NCBI GenBank assembly: GCA_037178625.1
Contig: CM074133.1
Span: forward strand, 2,604,001 to 2,668,000
Source of the DNA: Skeletonema tropicum
Taxonomy: Eukaryota > Bacillariophyta > Thalassiosirophyceae > Thalassiosirales > Thalassiosiraceae
Length of the DNA stretch: 64,000 bases
Direction: 5' to 3'
Position numbers and translations under genes: made by a program. Shown here piece by piece: positions 45,518-56,561 of the stretch; the stretch's first letter is position 1; each line of letters opens with the position of its first letter. The notes below the pieces were generated by a model. That model searched no databases and was not told the DNA's origin. It saw only the letters and a list, made by a program, of their open reading frames with translations.

Positions 45518-45985
45518 TTGCATATGCCAATGTGCTTCAGGAGAACAGCCTGAAGCTATGCCATGAGTCGGGATGCAAAGATTTAGTCAAGCTTCACCAT
45601 TGGTTATTCACTCATTCGTCGCCACATGTAGGTATCAGCTACCAACCGAGAACGTAGAGATTGCCAAGCGTTTTTTGGATGTTGGCTTTTCTTTCGAACG
45701 ATTGTATGCAACCAATACGCATCTGTTTGACAGAGATCTTCCAAAGTTTGATGACATATAAGACGGTACGGCGAAATGAGGGCAAGCTATCAGCTGAGGA
45801 TGAGGAGGCTGTGAACTCACATCAAGCTATGAGCGGCTCAAAGAAGAAGAAGAAAAGGAAGCATTCAAAATCAAAGGGAACGAAGATGAGGAGGAGCTGG
45901 AACAGTTGACACATTTGATGATGCATGACGCTTTGAACAAGGGTACCATAAGCTTTGAATGGAGCTGCTGCGTAACCTATATGTA
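45518..45985 (+). pseudogene. Degraded coding remnant (HA-like end and acidic tail)
   Basis: Successive plus-strand frames read as one damaged protein: 'VIAYANVLQENSLKLCHESG', then 'VEIAKRFLDVGFSFERLYAT', 'DRDLPKFDDI', 'YKTVRRNEGKLSAEDEEAVN', and 'ERLKEEEEKEAFKIKGNEDE' to 'MMHDALNKG'. 'LDVGFSFERL' resembles the end of helicase-associated domains ('LRDIGFSFEKW' in the gene at 46379). It may be a decayed gene or the frame-broken, missing 3' part of the preceding ATPase gene. Confidence 0.4.
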
Positions 45986-46378
45986 AGAAAGTAGAGGTAA
46001 TACATATACTCTTCAATCAAACAGCTATTAGCATAATGCATCAGGTACCTCATAAGTTGTCGACCAAGATGAAAGACACGTGGCTGGCTGCAGGCTGGAT
46101 TTCTTATTTAGTCGCGCACGGTACTTAATACTTGTCGTTTCAATCCTTCTTTGAGCTTCGTGATGGCCACGAGCTTCAAGCGTTGAACGAACGGCCACTT
46201 TTCGTGCGTCCTTTCACTTCGTAAAAATTCAATCATTATTTTCATGTTGAGATTGGATTGATAAGTATGATTGATTGAATGACCCTGACGCCGTGTTGCG
46301 CTGAAAAAAAAACAGAACATAACCTATCACTATCACACTGTTTATGCTGGCGGAGGAGATCGATAAAGTACTATCATC
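45986..46378. other. Intergenic region upstream of the CXC gene
   Basis: Presumed promoter of the gene at 46379; nothing specific is seen. Confidence 0.4.
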
Positions 46379-47698
46379 ATGTCAGCTGCCGCTAAAAAGG
46401 ACGGTGAGAAAGAGGGTGGGAGATGGCAGGGTGGCATGAACAAAGGGAATTGCACGTGCACCAAGACAAAGTGCCTCAAATTGTACTGTGAATGCTTCAG
46501 CGGAGGAAAATACTGCAACGGCGACTGCGTATGTGCTAGCTGTCACAACTCGCTTGAGCATGATATGGAGGGGGGGGCGAGGTATGAAGCAATGTCCTAT
46601 ATTCTGTTTCGAAAGCCAGATGCGTTTGATGACGAGACAAGGAAGAGGATAACTCCGAAGGATCCGAAGACGAGAGTCGGAGGGAAGAAATCGGGTGATA
46701 AGATTCCAAGCAGTGCAGGCAAAACAAAGGGGAAGGCTGGTAGACCGAAGAAAAACGCAAATCAGGCTCGTATTGAACTTGCTGCATCGAAGCATGAAGC
46801 AATTGAATTTTCCGCTGATGAATATCCTCAGCTGGCAGTTGATGAGCAAAGGGATTACAGTGAACTAGCCGGTGCTTTCACGAAGCCACTGTTTGAGGAA
46901 CCATCTCGTCCTCTCGAGATTGCATACTCTCAACAAAAAAAGATGGACTATGAGAAAAAGATTGCGGAACAAAAGAAGGTTGATATGGCGAAAGAGTGCC
47001 AACAGCTTCGGGAGAAGTTACAAGAGAAGAAACTAGCTCTGTCTTTGGCTAATGATGAGATTAAAGAATGCAATAAAAAGCTTGGAGCTTGGACTCGTAA
47101 GGTCTTTGACTTGGAACTCGAGGAGCCCTGTGAGTGGAATACAAATTATCAAAAGTTAAGTGCATTCAAGCAGCAGCATGGTAAAATACCATCCAAGAAG
47201 AGCCAGGATAAAGAAGAGAGGTCTTTATCTGTTTGGTTGGATAGTGTTCGTCACGAAAAGACTGTTGGAGATGTTGATCAGAAGAAGAGCAGCGCAACAA
47301 AGAGGACGATCGATGACTACCCGCATCGTCTACAGAGTCTGGAAGTATTAGGTGTAAAGATGGGCCGCCGCAAAGATGATACATTCGAATCCATGCTGCA
47401 AAAGCTTGTGGAGTACAAGGAAGAGCATGGAACACTGAGGTTCCTGTCAGATGATCTGTGTGAGAAATCAAAAGACTTGGGGTTGCAAGCACTCCAAAAG
47501 TGGGTCAAGGTGCAGGTGATGAATTTTCGTAGTCGCAAGATTAGCCCCGATGAAATCAGGCAACTCAGAGACATTGGATTCTCATTCGAGAAATGGTGTT
47601 TGAGTAAGCCGAAGAGAACTGCAAAGAAAAGAGGACCTACACAAGAGGATGATACGCCTGAAAGTACAGATGTTACTGAACATGAAAATATGGTGTAG
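46379..47698 (+). CDS. CXC (tesmin/TSO1-like) domain protein with HA-like C-terminal repeats, 439 aa
   Basis: Residues ~24-60 form one CXC zinc module (GNCTCTKTKCLKLYCECFSG then GKYCNGDCVCASCHN), the DNA-binding unit of LIN54/TSO1/tesmin regulators, followed by the usual 'YEAMSYILFRKPDAFD' helix. The second CXC copy of LIN54-type proteins is absent. After a basic linker and a coiled coil (YEKKIAEQKKVDMAKECQQL), two units resembling helicase-associated domains follow: 'WNTNYQKLSAFKQQHGKIPS' and 'FESMLQKLVEYKEEHGTLRF' ... 'IRQLRDIGFSFEKW'. Start ATG at 46379; frame intact. A nuclear DNA-binding role is inferred. It converges with the WW gene (42-bp gap). Confidence 0.72.
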   Translation: MSAAAKKDGEKEGGRWQGGMNKGNCTCTKTKCLKLYCECFSGGKYCNGDCVCASCHNSLEHDMEGGARYEAMSYILFRKPDAFDDETRKRITPKDPKTRVGGKKSGDKIPSSAGKTKGKAGRPKKNANQARIELAASKHEAIEFSADEYPQLAVDEQRDYSELAGAFTKPLFEEPSRPLEIAYSQQKKMDYEKKIAEQKKVDMAKECQQLREKLQEKKLALSLANDEIKECNKKLGAWTRKVFDLELEEPCEWNTNYQKLSAFKQQHGKIPSKKSQDKEERSLSVWLDSVRHEKTVGDVDQKKSSATKRTIDDYPHRLQSLEVLGVKMGRRKDDTFESMLQKLVEYKEEHGTLRFLSDDLCEKSKDLGLQALQKWVKVQVMNFRSRKISPDEIRQLRDIGFSFEKWCLSKPKRTAKKRGPTQEDDTPESTDVTEHENMV

Positions 47699-47739
47699 AG
47701 CTTCAACAATTATATCTAGTCTTTAACAAATAATACATT

Positions 47740-50025
47740 TCAAGATGCGATGAAGCCGTCCGGCTTTTTCCAGGTAACCGCCTTTGTTTGCCGGTTGTAG
47801 TAGTATGTTCGGCCACTGGTGGCATCGTAAGCGGCCTTCCAAGGTTGTCGCTCCTGTTCAACAAACCCTGCCGGAGTGTCCCAAGTCACTTCCTTAGTTA
47901 GTTTGTTATAGTAATAGGTCTTCCCTGTTGTCTTGTCGACAGCAGACTTCCATTTGCGTGCGGCAATAGCGGCAAGCTCTGGTTCGGTTTTTGCAGAGTC
48001 ACTGCTGAAACAGATATCCAGAGTTCGATGGGGACTTATTGAGGTCACGACGATAGACGACTGTTTGACACTTTTCGTAACAGTGTCGTCTCCACTTTGG
48101 TTAGGACTCTTCAGGGTCTCAGCAACAGACGGTGGAGTGTGGCTGCTTTTTTTACTAGTGCTGCTACGAGATCGTATCATTTCACGAAAGGACACCTTGC
48201 GTGACATCTCGTATCCGTATCCCAGAGTCTTGGTTTGACGTCTTGGCAAGTCCTGTTCAGTAGCCTGAGCGAAGTCAATGTTTGCTTTTGAATGATGGCT
48301 CTCCGATTGTAGGATCGGGAGGCTTAGAATTGTTTGGTCATCGCCAACATCAAATTCAATAGGGGTCTGCTGTATCGCAGATCTTGTCTTTCTGATGGAC
48401 GGAGGGGATACAAGTTTTTGGCCTTGATCGGCATCAATTTCAATGGGGTGCTCTAGCGTTGCAGAACTTTTCTGTCTCATGGAAGGTGGGGTCACAATTG
48501 CGTGGCCTTCATTGCCATCAGTTTCAATTAGAATCTGTTGTGTGGCAGAACATTTCTCTCTCCTATTAGATGATATAGACTTGCCCAATGACTTGGCAGC
48601 GCCCCGCAGGTTAGATTTCCTCTTTGGAGAGCTTGCGTTGCTTGCTTCTGAGGTGGCAGGCAAAGAGTTCTCGTTAAATTTGAGCCTAGGTTTCACGTCT
48701 TGATCCTGATCTAACGAACCGTTGATCTTGTCATTTTTCCCTGAGCCATTAGTTGATTCGTCGCTAAATACTCCATTTTTCTCCAAAAGGATTTTATGAA
48801 GTGCTTCAGCTATGGCGTTCGCGTCTTCTTCCTCCTGACATACAACGTCCTCATCCTTCGCCATCTCTGCAGCCTTGGCCAAGGTCTTACTGGATGACCG
48901 TTTTTTCACCGTCAAATGACTTGTTGGCGGAGTTGTGTCAGTTGCCTTGGAATCTTTATTGAGCTTGGTCCCGATGTTATGGTCCTCCTCTGGAAGGTAT
49001 TCCTCGTCGTCACCAATACAATAATCCAAACAATCCATACAGCAGTTCAAAATATCTTGTACCAAGCCAACAGACCCCCTTGTATCGTAGGTGGCATCGC
49101 AGCTGTGGTCATCGTCGTCAGAATCATGCTTGTACTCCACGTAAGAAGGTTCACTGAACGCATTTTGAACTGTCCCGCCTCGACCTTGAGTGCGCTCTTG
49201 CTTTTCATTAGGGCTCACAGCAACGGGGCTACTTTTTTCACTGTAGCCACTTAATACTGACTCTTCGTCTGAGGTGTCACTCTCCAAAGTTTCTTCGTCT
49301 TTGCTTTGATGATAATTCCTCTCCTTCAAGGACTGTTGGGAGTCATCAGCTGACGAGGTGCTCATGAGCGTAGAATCCACGCTACTATTGCTACTATCCT
49401 CCGTGCGGAATGAAGTGCTACTCATTGTGCTGGTCGTAAGATTGGCCAGGGCATCCGTAAAACGCGAGCTCTGAGAAAACTGTGAGTAGGTGGAATCGTC
49501 TGTCACAGATTCGTTTTCACTGTCACTGAGTATTCTCTTGATAGATTCTACAAGTCGATCCCTCTTCTTCTTTGCACTCATCATCTTCTTCTTCTTCTCG
49601 TTACTTTTGTTTGCTTTCGGTGTCTCATCGATAATAGTATAAAATACAGCGGGATCAGAATCAGAACGGATGTTCATAAATTCAGCGCCGTCAGCATCTT
49701 CGCTTGCCGTCTGATAACTCATCTTATCTTCCTCTTTATCATCCATATTGAGAAGCTTTTCCTTTTCCAGTGCTCGTTTTGCATTTCGCAGTGCCCTTTG
49801 AAACTTCCCAACGGAATTGTCGACGGGGTAAGTGTCTCCATCTAGCGACATGTCGTTGGGTTTGGCTGCCTTTCCGGGTTCATCAATCTTGTGCGACCCG
49901 GGCCCTCCAACTTGTCGGTCATCTGTGTCATACAGTTCAGTACGCGGCTGCGGCGTCGGAGGATTAAGCTGCGCCTGACCAACGCCCTGGTGGTTCATAT
50001 CCTTTTCGTGACTTTGATTGTTCAT
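47740..50025 (-). CDS. Protein with two C-terminal WW domains, 761 aa
   Basis: The last ~75 residues hold two WW domains: 'WKSAVDKTTGKTYYYNKLTK' + 'EVTWDTPAGF' and 'WKAAYDATSGRTYYYNRQTK' + 'AVTWKKPDGF', each with both signature Trp and the Pro; they bind Pro-rich ligands. The preceding ~680 residues are polar, Ser/Asp-rich and probably disordered, with a Lys-rich patch 'KSNEKKKKMMSAKKKRDR', a Cys-containing 'DILNCCMDCLDYCIGDDEEY' and a three-fold ~35-residue motif (PSMRQKSSATLEHPIEIDAD). Start ATG at 50025 (MNNQSHEKDM). No catalytic domain. Adaptor function inferred. Confidence 0.75.
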   Translation of the reverse strand: MNNQSHEKDMNHQGVGQAQLNPPTPQPRTELYDTDDRQVGGPGSHKIDEPGKAAKPNDMSLDGDTYPVDNSVGKFQRALRNAKRALEKEKLLNMDDKEEDKMSYQTASEDADGAEFMNIRSDSDPAVFYTIIDETPKANKSNEKKKKMMSAKKKRDRLVESIKRILSDSENESVTDDSTYSQFSQSSRFTDALANLTTSTMSSTSFRTEDSSNSSVDSTLMSTSSADDSQQSLKERNYHQSKDEETLESDTSDEESVLSGYSEKSSPVAVSPNEKQERTQGRGGTVQNAFSEPSYVEYKHDSDDDDHSCDATYDTRGSVGLVQDILNCCMDCLDYCIGDDEEYLPEEDHNIGTKLNKDSKATDTTPPTSHLTVKKRSSSKTLAKAAEMAKDEDVVCQEEEDANAIAEALHKILLEKNGVFSDESTNGSGKNDKINGSLDQDQDVKPRLKFNENSLPATSEASNASSPKRKSNLRGAAKSLGKSISSNRREKCSATQQILIETDGNEGHAIVTPPSMRQKSSATLEHPIEIDADQGQKLVSPPSIRKTRSAIQQTPIEFDVGDDQTILSLPILQSESHHSKANIDFAQATEQDLPRRQTKTLGYGYEMSRKVSFREMIRSRSSTSKKSSHTPPSVAETLKSPNQSGDDTVTKSVKQSSIVVTSISPHRTLDICFSSDSAKTEPELAAIAARKWKSAVDKTTGKTYYYNKLTKEVTWDTPAGFVEQERQPWKAAYDATSGRTYYYNRQTKAVTWKKPDGFIAS

Positions 50026-50520
50026 CCCTACACGACTATGGCATCACGGTATTGCAGCACATCGTTGTTGTGTGTAGAGAGAAGACTTCTTTTATGAGGC
50101 GGTGGAACTTTTTTCTCGCAATTTTTGTCACAACGGCGGGCGCAGCGGCGGGCTAGCCGACAAAATTGGTCTTGTTCAGCCAGCTGGAACGTCTCGTTCT
50201 TTTCAAGCGCGCGTGTTGGCATCGACAGGGCCAATGCTATGTCACTTTCTCGATAAAGCGAATATGAAATATGAAGTACCTCTCCACAATACTAAAAGTA
50301 CGACTCAAGGAGTTTGCTGTGTGCAGAGTAGAAATTAGATAATGGCACACGCGAAGACCGTGATGATATTATTTCATACACTTCACGCAAGTACATTCAG
50401 CGCTACAATACAAGATTGACGGTAAAATTATACAATTAATGCATCGTGCCACCCACACATTGACCCTCCCGTTCCCATAATACCAACTATTGTGTAATTG
50501 TTGCGTTATCTCCATGGTTC
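50026..50520. other. Intergenic region (WW promoter / coronin 3' end)
   Basis: Both flanking genes are on the minus strand: the coronin 3' UTR and the WW-gene promoter. No other feature. Confidence 0.4.
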
Positions 50521-52130
50521 TTATTTTTTGTCATAGCTGATTCCTGCTGCATCCAATTTCCCCTCCAAGTACCTGATTCGTGCTTCAAGCTTCTTCACAT
50601 CTACCATGAGTGTGGCCACGCTTTGGAATTTTTTGAGTGACTTTCCTGCTCCATTGGTTGATTTGTCGCGAGGGTTCAGACTCATTGTCATTGGTCCCTT
50701 ACTTGAACCTCCCCACCACTCCTGAGCAGAATGTGCTGGAACATTTGATGCCGTGTTGGGGTAAATGTCAGGTTGGAAGGCGTCACTCTTTCTAGGAACA
50801 GTGAATGAAAGCGGCTGCACGCCCTGTTCGTTGGTAACTTTTAGCAGTCGCGCTGTTTCGCATTGCATAATGTCCAAACCTCTCTTTGGAACCATGCACA
50901 CTCCCTTGAGCGGCACAGTAGAGCGGAATCCATCGTTGAGTTTGTGGAAATAGGGTGCCTTGTCCTCAAACTCGCACGTTCGGATGTTACCGTCACCTTT
51001 CCCGCATAGATAGATAACATCTGTGTCTATGTCGTACATGGGCATCAATGCACCGGCAGCCGTATCGATCTTTTCTACATGCAATGGTTTGTCGAGTGAC
51101 TTCAAGTCCCAAATCTTCACTTCCCTGCCAGATGCTCTGGAATGACCCGTCGTCAGAACCTTCCCAGATTGACCCATGTAACAGACCTTCACCCCCTTGA
51201 CACCATCATGAGCAATTTTTATCCTCTTTCCAACCTGTGACGAACGTGCATCAATAAATCTGACCGACTTATCCTTACACGCAGTCGCGTAATTGTCCCC
51301 TTTATAATCCCACACAATATCCTGACACAAATCCTGCATCTCAGAAAAGGTACTCAACTCTTGCGACGTTTCAATATCCCACAGCTTGACAGTATAATCA
51401 CTACTCGAACTAGCCAAAACATTGGCCGCAGTGGGATGGAATCTCATCAAATTCACCCTCTTGGCATGCCCCACCAAATCGACAATACTTTCTTCAATAT
51501 CATTCCCCTTCTTACTCTGTCCATTGGCACCAATAGGCTCCCAATCATCCGGAATACTCCATAACTTAATGGTGGTATCTTCACTTGCCGTAGCAAGCAT
51601 GGTATCATCAAAGGGATTCCATTCAAAATCGAGAATTGCCCCCGCATGTCCGTGTAGTGTGGGGGTATGGCCCTGTACGAAGCGACCGGGGCGGTCATGT
51701 CGGCCTACGTAGACGGCTCCTCCGCCACCGAAGAGGGCGACGGCGAAGTATTTTGTGGATGCCTTGATGTACTGTTGGTCTCCGGTGACTGTGGAGAGGC
51801 GAAAGCCCGTGTGTGTTTGCTGAATATTAGAGTTTCATTTTGTTGTGATGCAATTTCAATTTTGAATTTGTGTTCAAGTATGGTAGCAGAGAAGAGTTAG
51901 GGACAATTATTATTGTTGAGATGATAGAATATCATCCATGTCAGTGAAATTAGAACAAGATTTGGCATCCATTTTTTGAATATCAGACATTGCAACTTTC
52001 GGCGAAAAATACTTAACCAGCCTGTCGTCATTGTTTCGACTATGCAACAAACAAGCAAGGCTGGGCTCACCTCCTGCTTGGGAGGGTCACAGAATACGTG
52101 ACGATATTTCGATGTGCGGATTTTGAACAT
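50521..52130 (-). CDS. Coronin (WD40 actin-binding protein), 452 aa
   Basis: F-actin-binding and Arp2/3-regulating protein. Exon 1 (52071-52130) is MFKIRTSKYRHVFCDPPKQE, the conserved coronin N-terminus. A 251-nt intron precedes exon 2 (50521-51819), starting QTHTGFRLSTVTGDQQYIKA. Phases match (0/0). WD repeats follow ('GHAGAILDFEWNPFDDTMLA', 'VNLMRFHPTAANVLASSSSD', 'DIVWDYKGDNYATACKDKSV'), then the coronin-specific C-terminal extension ('FQPDIYPNTASNVPAHSAQE') and a short C-terminal coiled coil 'LEARIRYLEGKLDAAG' for trimerisation. Length is normal for short coronins and the frame is intact. Confidence 0.92.
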
Positions 52131-52437
52131 GATTATATGCGAGAATAATTGGTTGGAGTTTGACTACTAACTAATAAGTCGGCTGAGTTCCACATGGGCG
52201 GCTTGATTCTGTCTTGTGGCCATCGCGGATTTGGAGAAGCAGGTTTGAGATTTTGAAGCGAGCAGAGGGTGATTATCTGTAGTTTAGTACTCCTATGTAC
52301 ATGGTACGTTGAGTACGTGGTAGTAACTATGAGAAAGTGTTTTTTTCATCGCCGAAAATCAAGAGCTCCCTTTTTCTCCCTCGCCTCCAACCACCCGAGA
52401 GAATGCACAGCATACCATAGCCTCCAACAAATCCAGC
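52131..52437. promoter_or_regulatory. Divergent promoter region, coronin / SAMHD1-like
   Basis: 307-bp head-to-head spacer. No motif assigned. Confidence 0.45.
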
Positions 52438-54521
52438 ATGTCCGGCACAATCATACCCGACGTGCAAAAGCCGCAAAAGATGCAGCTGGACAGTCAATTC
52501 AACATACGTGCTCCCATCGATGAGCCAGGGACAATCCGTACAAACGATGATGTACATACAACCATCCGACTATGCCCTGCAACAAAAACCATCATCGACA
52601 CACCCCAGATGCAGCGTCTACGTGGTCTCAAACAGCTCGGGACAGCGGAACTAGTCTACACGACAGCAACTCATACTCGCTTCGAGCATTCGTTAGGTGT
52701 TGGACACCTTGCGGAAAAGAAGGTGAGGGGTATTGCGGATCGGCAGCCTAGGCTGGGGATTACGGAGAAGGATGTTCTTTGTGTCAAGATTGCTGGATTG
52801 TTGCATGACCTTGGGCACGGGCCGTTTTCGCATGTGTATGATGGATTATTCCGTGATGAGTTGAAGAAGAACAAGGCATCTGGTGATGATGGCCTATACA
52901 ACGATGTACCATTGAATTGTCGCAAGATGATGAATGGATGGAAGCACGAAGATGCTTCTCTCAGCATGCTAGATGCACTTCTCAAAAATTTGGGGTTGGA
53001 GATTGATGACTCTGAAGACAGATTGGACAAGCCTCTACGCCAAATTGGCGATGGTATTGATGCAACACGATTTGGAATCTATGGATACAAACATGAAGAA
53101 GATGTTTGGTATGATGGCACGCAAGAACTCCCTCAAGATTTTGTCTTGACATCCAGAGATTGGATTTTTGTGAAGGAATTGATTGCTGGTGGTCCCTTGC
53201 CGCCCAAGGGAATGTCGATCAAGGCTGCAAAGCAGTCAGATATCAAGCAGGAAATCGTTGGACGTAAAGGAGAAAACAAGGAGTATCTGTATGACATTAT
53301 CTCAAACGTACACTCCGGTTTGGATGTTGACAAAATGGATTACTTTTCTCGAGATGGTTGCCGCACTGCCACTGGCGAATCAGCATTCAATGATTTTCTT
53401 ATTGAGAATGCCTACGTGGCCAAAGGAAAATGTGATTCGCCAGATGAATGCTGGAAGTGCAGTGGGAAACTATGCAATGAGCATCATCATTTGATGATTT
53501 GCTATCAATCACCCAAGACAATCAACACTGCCATGAGCTTTTTTCGGCAGCGGTTCAATAACTACAAAAATATCTATGAGCACCCCAAATCAAAAGCTGG
53601 CTCGTATATGATTTCAGACATTCTTGCCCTTGCTGATCCATACTATAGACTACCAGGAACAAAACTACCAATTTCTCTTGCAATGGCTAATCCAGATGCC
53701 TACGTTAAGCTTAAGGATAGCATCATCGACATTATAGAGCTAACAGATGATGACAACCTTCAGCCTGCAAGAGAGCTTATTGAGCGGTATCGCAGCCGCA
53801 AGTTGTACAAAAAGGTGACTGAGCAGCCCATATCGACAAATGTTGCTTGGGCTCAACAGCTGTGGGGGATGGAGGAGAAACAGATCGTACAAGACATTCT
53901 AGAACTAAGCGATGGCTACATGAATCTTAGCAGCTCTGACATTATTGTTGACAAGATGAAAATGCATTTTGGCATGAAGGAGGAGAATCGTAAGTTTCTA
54001 GAGTGACTCGTGTTTGTAGCTTGTTTGCATAAAACATGTTCAAACTTACATATGGTTTCTATCTGCCCTTTTCCTCTAATATAGCTGTGGCCCACATGAG
54101 ATTTCTTCCAAAGTCTTCGCTCATTGAAACACGCAACAAACCAGAGGATTTGCCAGTGGCCATAAAAGTGGATGAGTCCGATTATGAGTGTGATACTTCA
54201 AAATCATACTGCCAGAAGTCCATCCGAGTGTTTTACAAACAGCTTGATGATGATGGAATTGTTACGAAACATTTGAAGGATTGTTTCTATCAATTAGTTG
54301 AAAAGGTAAAAAGTGAATGCAATCAGCATTCTGATGAAGATGCGGTCAGTTTCAGCGGTGGTTTTGTAGACTTCAGCGAAAACATAAATGTTTGCACACA
54401 GAGTCCAGTCAAGAGTGATGCGGAAGAAAGTCCATTTGTCTCCAACACTAAGAAACGCAGAATGGACGACTTTGGCGAGTCATTATTTCATTCTGCTATG
54501 GAGAGGATAGACCGACGATGA
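52438..54521 (+). CDS. SAMHD1-like HD-domain dNTP triphosphohydrolase, 662 aa
   Basis: Hydrolyses dNTPs to nucleosides and triphosphate. Exon 1 (52438-53989) and exon 2 (54085-54521) are joined by a 95-nt intron (phase 1). The family opening 'DTPQMQRLRGLKQLGTAELV' is followed by metal ligands H ('HTRFEHSLGV'), HD ('AGLLHDLGHGPFSHVYD') and D ('SGLDVDKMDYFSRD'). 'WKHEDASLSMLDALL' is also typical. A ~110-residue insertion-rich part separates these, with a Cys-containing stretch 'CDSPDECWKCSGKLCNEHHH' not found in the animal enzyme as I know it. Exon 2 supplies the C-lobe 'SIRVFYKQLDDDGI' and a basic, NLS-like 'KKRRMDDF'. No SAM domain is visible. Nuclear, nucleotide-pool role inferred. Confidence 0.88.
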
Positions 54522-56561
54522 TATGGACTGTATTATCAAGACATGAAAGTGACAACGCTATAGATGTAACCTGTATCATCCTTTTATCCTCTATGCTCTT
54601 CTATTCTCACTCTCTAGAGATTCGCACTTCGAACATGATGTGGGCAGGGATCAACCAGCCTCTCTATAAGTACTTCCTTCAGTTCGGCAAGTATAATATA
54701 CTTATAGCTGTCTCATCTCCTTGACTCCATGACGTGGATTTTTTTGTCTACGTAGGAATCGTCCAAGAAGCGGTACCAAAGTGGCGCCAACGATCATCGA
54801 GCACATCACCACCATGGGATTTCCGCCCGAGTAGCGTACTGTACTGAGCGTGGTGCCGTTATATAAAAGATACAATGCTCGAGACGTTTATATAGACACA
54901 TATGATTGCATGTAGCAACTTTATATGTACTAATTTTTACAAATGATGTAAAATAAAAGCCAATTTGTGCACATGAATGTGTATCCTCAACTCTCATGAG
55001 CAATGAACGATGGTGTTATAACAAATATTTCGGCACTAACGACACCAAACACTGCTAAAATAACGCTTGTAGAGTTATGAAAAGAATGTTTGCATCTTTT
55101 TAATGCGGTAATAATAATTTATGAGGCCCACAGATCCTTGTCATTCAACACAAACACTTCTGTATGCACATCCATCTACTACAAGAGAATCACTTTGTGC
55201 ATTCCAATGATGTCAGTAGTGATCATATGCAGCTCTATCCGTCGAACATTACTTCATTGAAACCAAAGGGCCTTAACAAGTCGTTGAAGATTCCACTCCG
55301 ATCAATTCAGAGCAATGTAGCGCCGTAACAATAGCCTTCTTCGGAGACAAAATGTGCACCTATTCCACCCTAATCGAGCTTTAAGTCACCCAACTACGAC
55401 CTTATCTCTTCAATCAAATACAATAGTTGTTGTGTCATTGTTGTCAGATGGTAATGTTGATTTGAATAACGAATCCATTGGAATTTGTTCGAGGAATGGC
55501 CATGTGTTGGGCGATGGTGATACCAAGGCTGAGTTCGCCGATGGTGGTGTAGGCAGTGAAATCGATCTCAATTGTCAACTTCACGGTACGAAGCGATCCT
55601 TACATATTATTGAGAGCTCATTTGTCGTGTTTAGTTGTCTCGTCATGATTAGAGGTCGGAATAGAACAACGAAATGGGTGACATTTGTTTGTAATTGATG
55701 ATGTGATGTGTAGCAGCAATGTTGGTGCCCGACGGAGTGCTATGGCCATATGAAGTCACTAACAATGAACCACACCGACACTAGATGTCTATATGTAGAA
55801 GTAGCGGTGATAATTGGCGGAGAGAGGACGATCTCCGAGGTGTTACAGGCGTAGTATCGGACGACACATCGGGAGATTCGGCTTCTTCTGGTTGACTTTT
55901 TCTCATGTGACGCTTAGATGGGGTACCAAAAAGTGCATTACGTGGCCTAGCCAGTAAGTTTCCTCATAGCTTCAGCTGCATACAGTTATATAGCACGAAA
56001 TGCAAATCTGTGTACTTCAGGAGATACGATTTTTACCGCTATGCCATCAACATGGTGTTTTGGTTCACTTCCTCATGATGTGTGATGATGTTTTTGCTGC
56101 GAAATCGTGCATGGAGCAAAAGAGGCGGGATTTTTTGTGAAATATTTTATTTTTCTAATTTCGGCGGAAAGGGAGTGCCGTTATCTATCTTGTATGACAT
56201 ATACGTAGGAATCAATTTGACGGAGTCGAGGAGATGAGACAGCTATATACTTCAGTTCGGCTCCTCTTCGTTTTTGACAAAAAGTGGAGCATGCACTGTA
56301 TGTGCGTGGGTGGAATGTCTGAGGACATTTGCAAGATCTCAGCTCAAGGTCTCACTACCTGTTCCTACGTGAACTTTCTGCAAGCTGTAAAGAAGAGAAG
56401 AAAGCAAGAACACCTGCCACTCCCGGAACAAAGAACAAGCAAGACAGAAATCCGCAGTAGCGCGACGATAACGAGCTGTAGGTAACGTGGTCAACAACGT
56501 CCGCCACTCTGTTCTCCTAGCCGATGCGTACATAACAGGAATGGAAAGCATTATTTCATAA
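54522..56561. other. Gene-poor intergenic region
   Basis: About 2 kb without a convincing gene. Frames such as 55354-55698 (114 aa) and 56234-56485 (83 aa) have no recognisable domain and poor start context. Confidence 0.45.

Noticed and set aside
54522..56561. tRNA or other structural RNA genes in gene-poor DNA
   Set aside because: I looked for T-loop (GGTTCRANYCC) and A-box patterns in the gaps and saw no convincing pair; tRNAscan would be needed to be sure.
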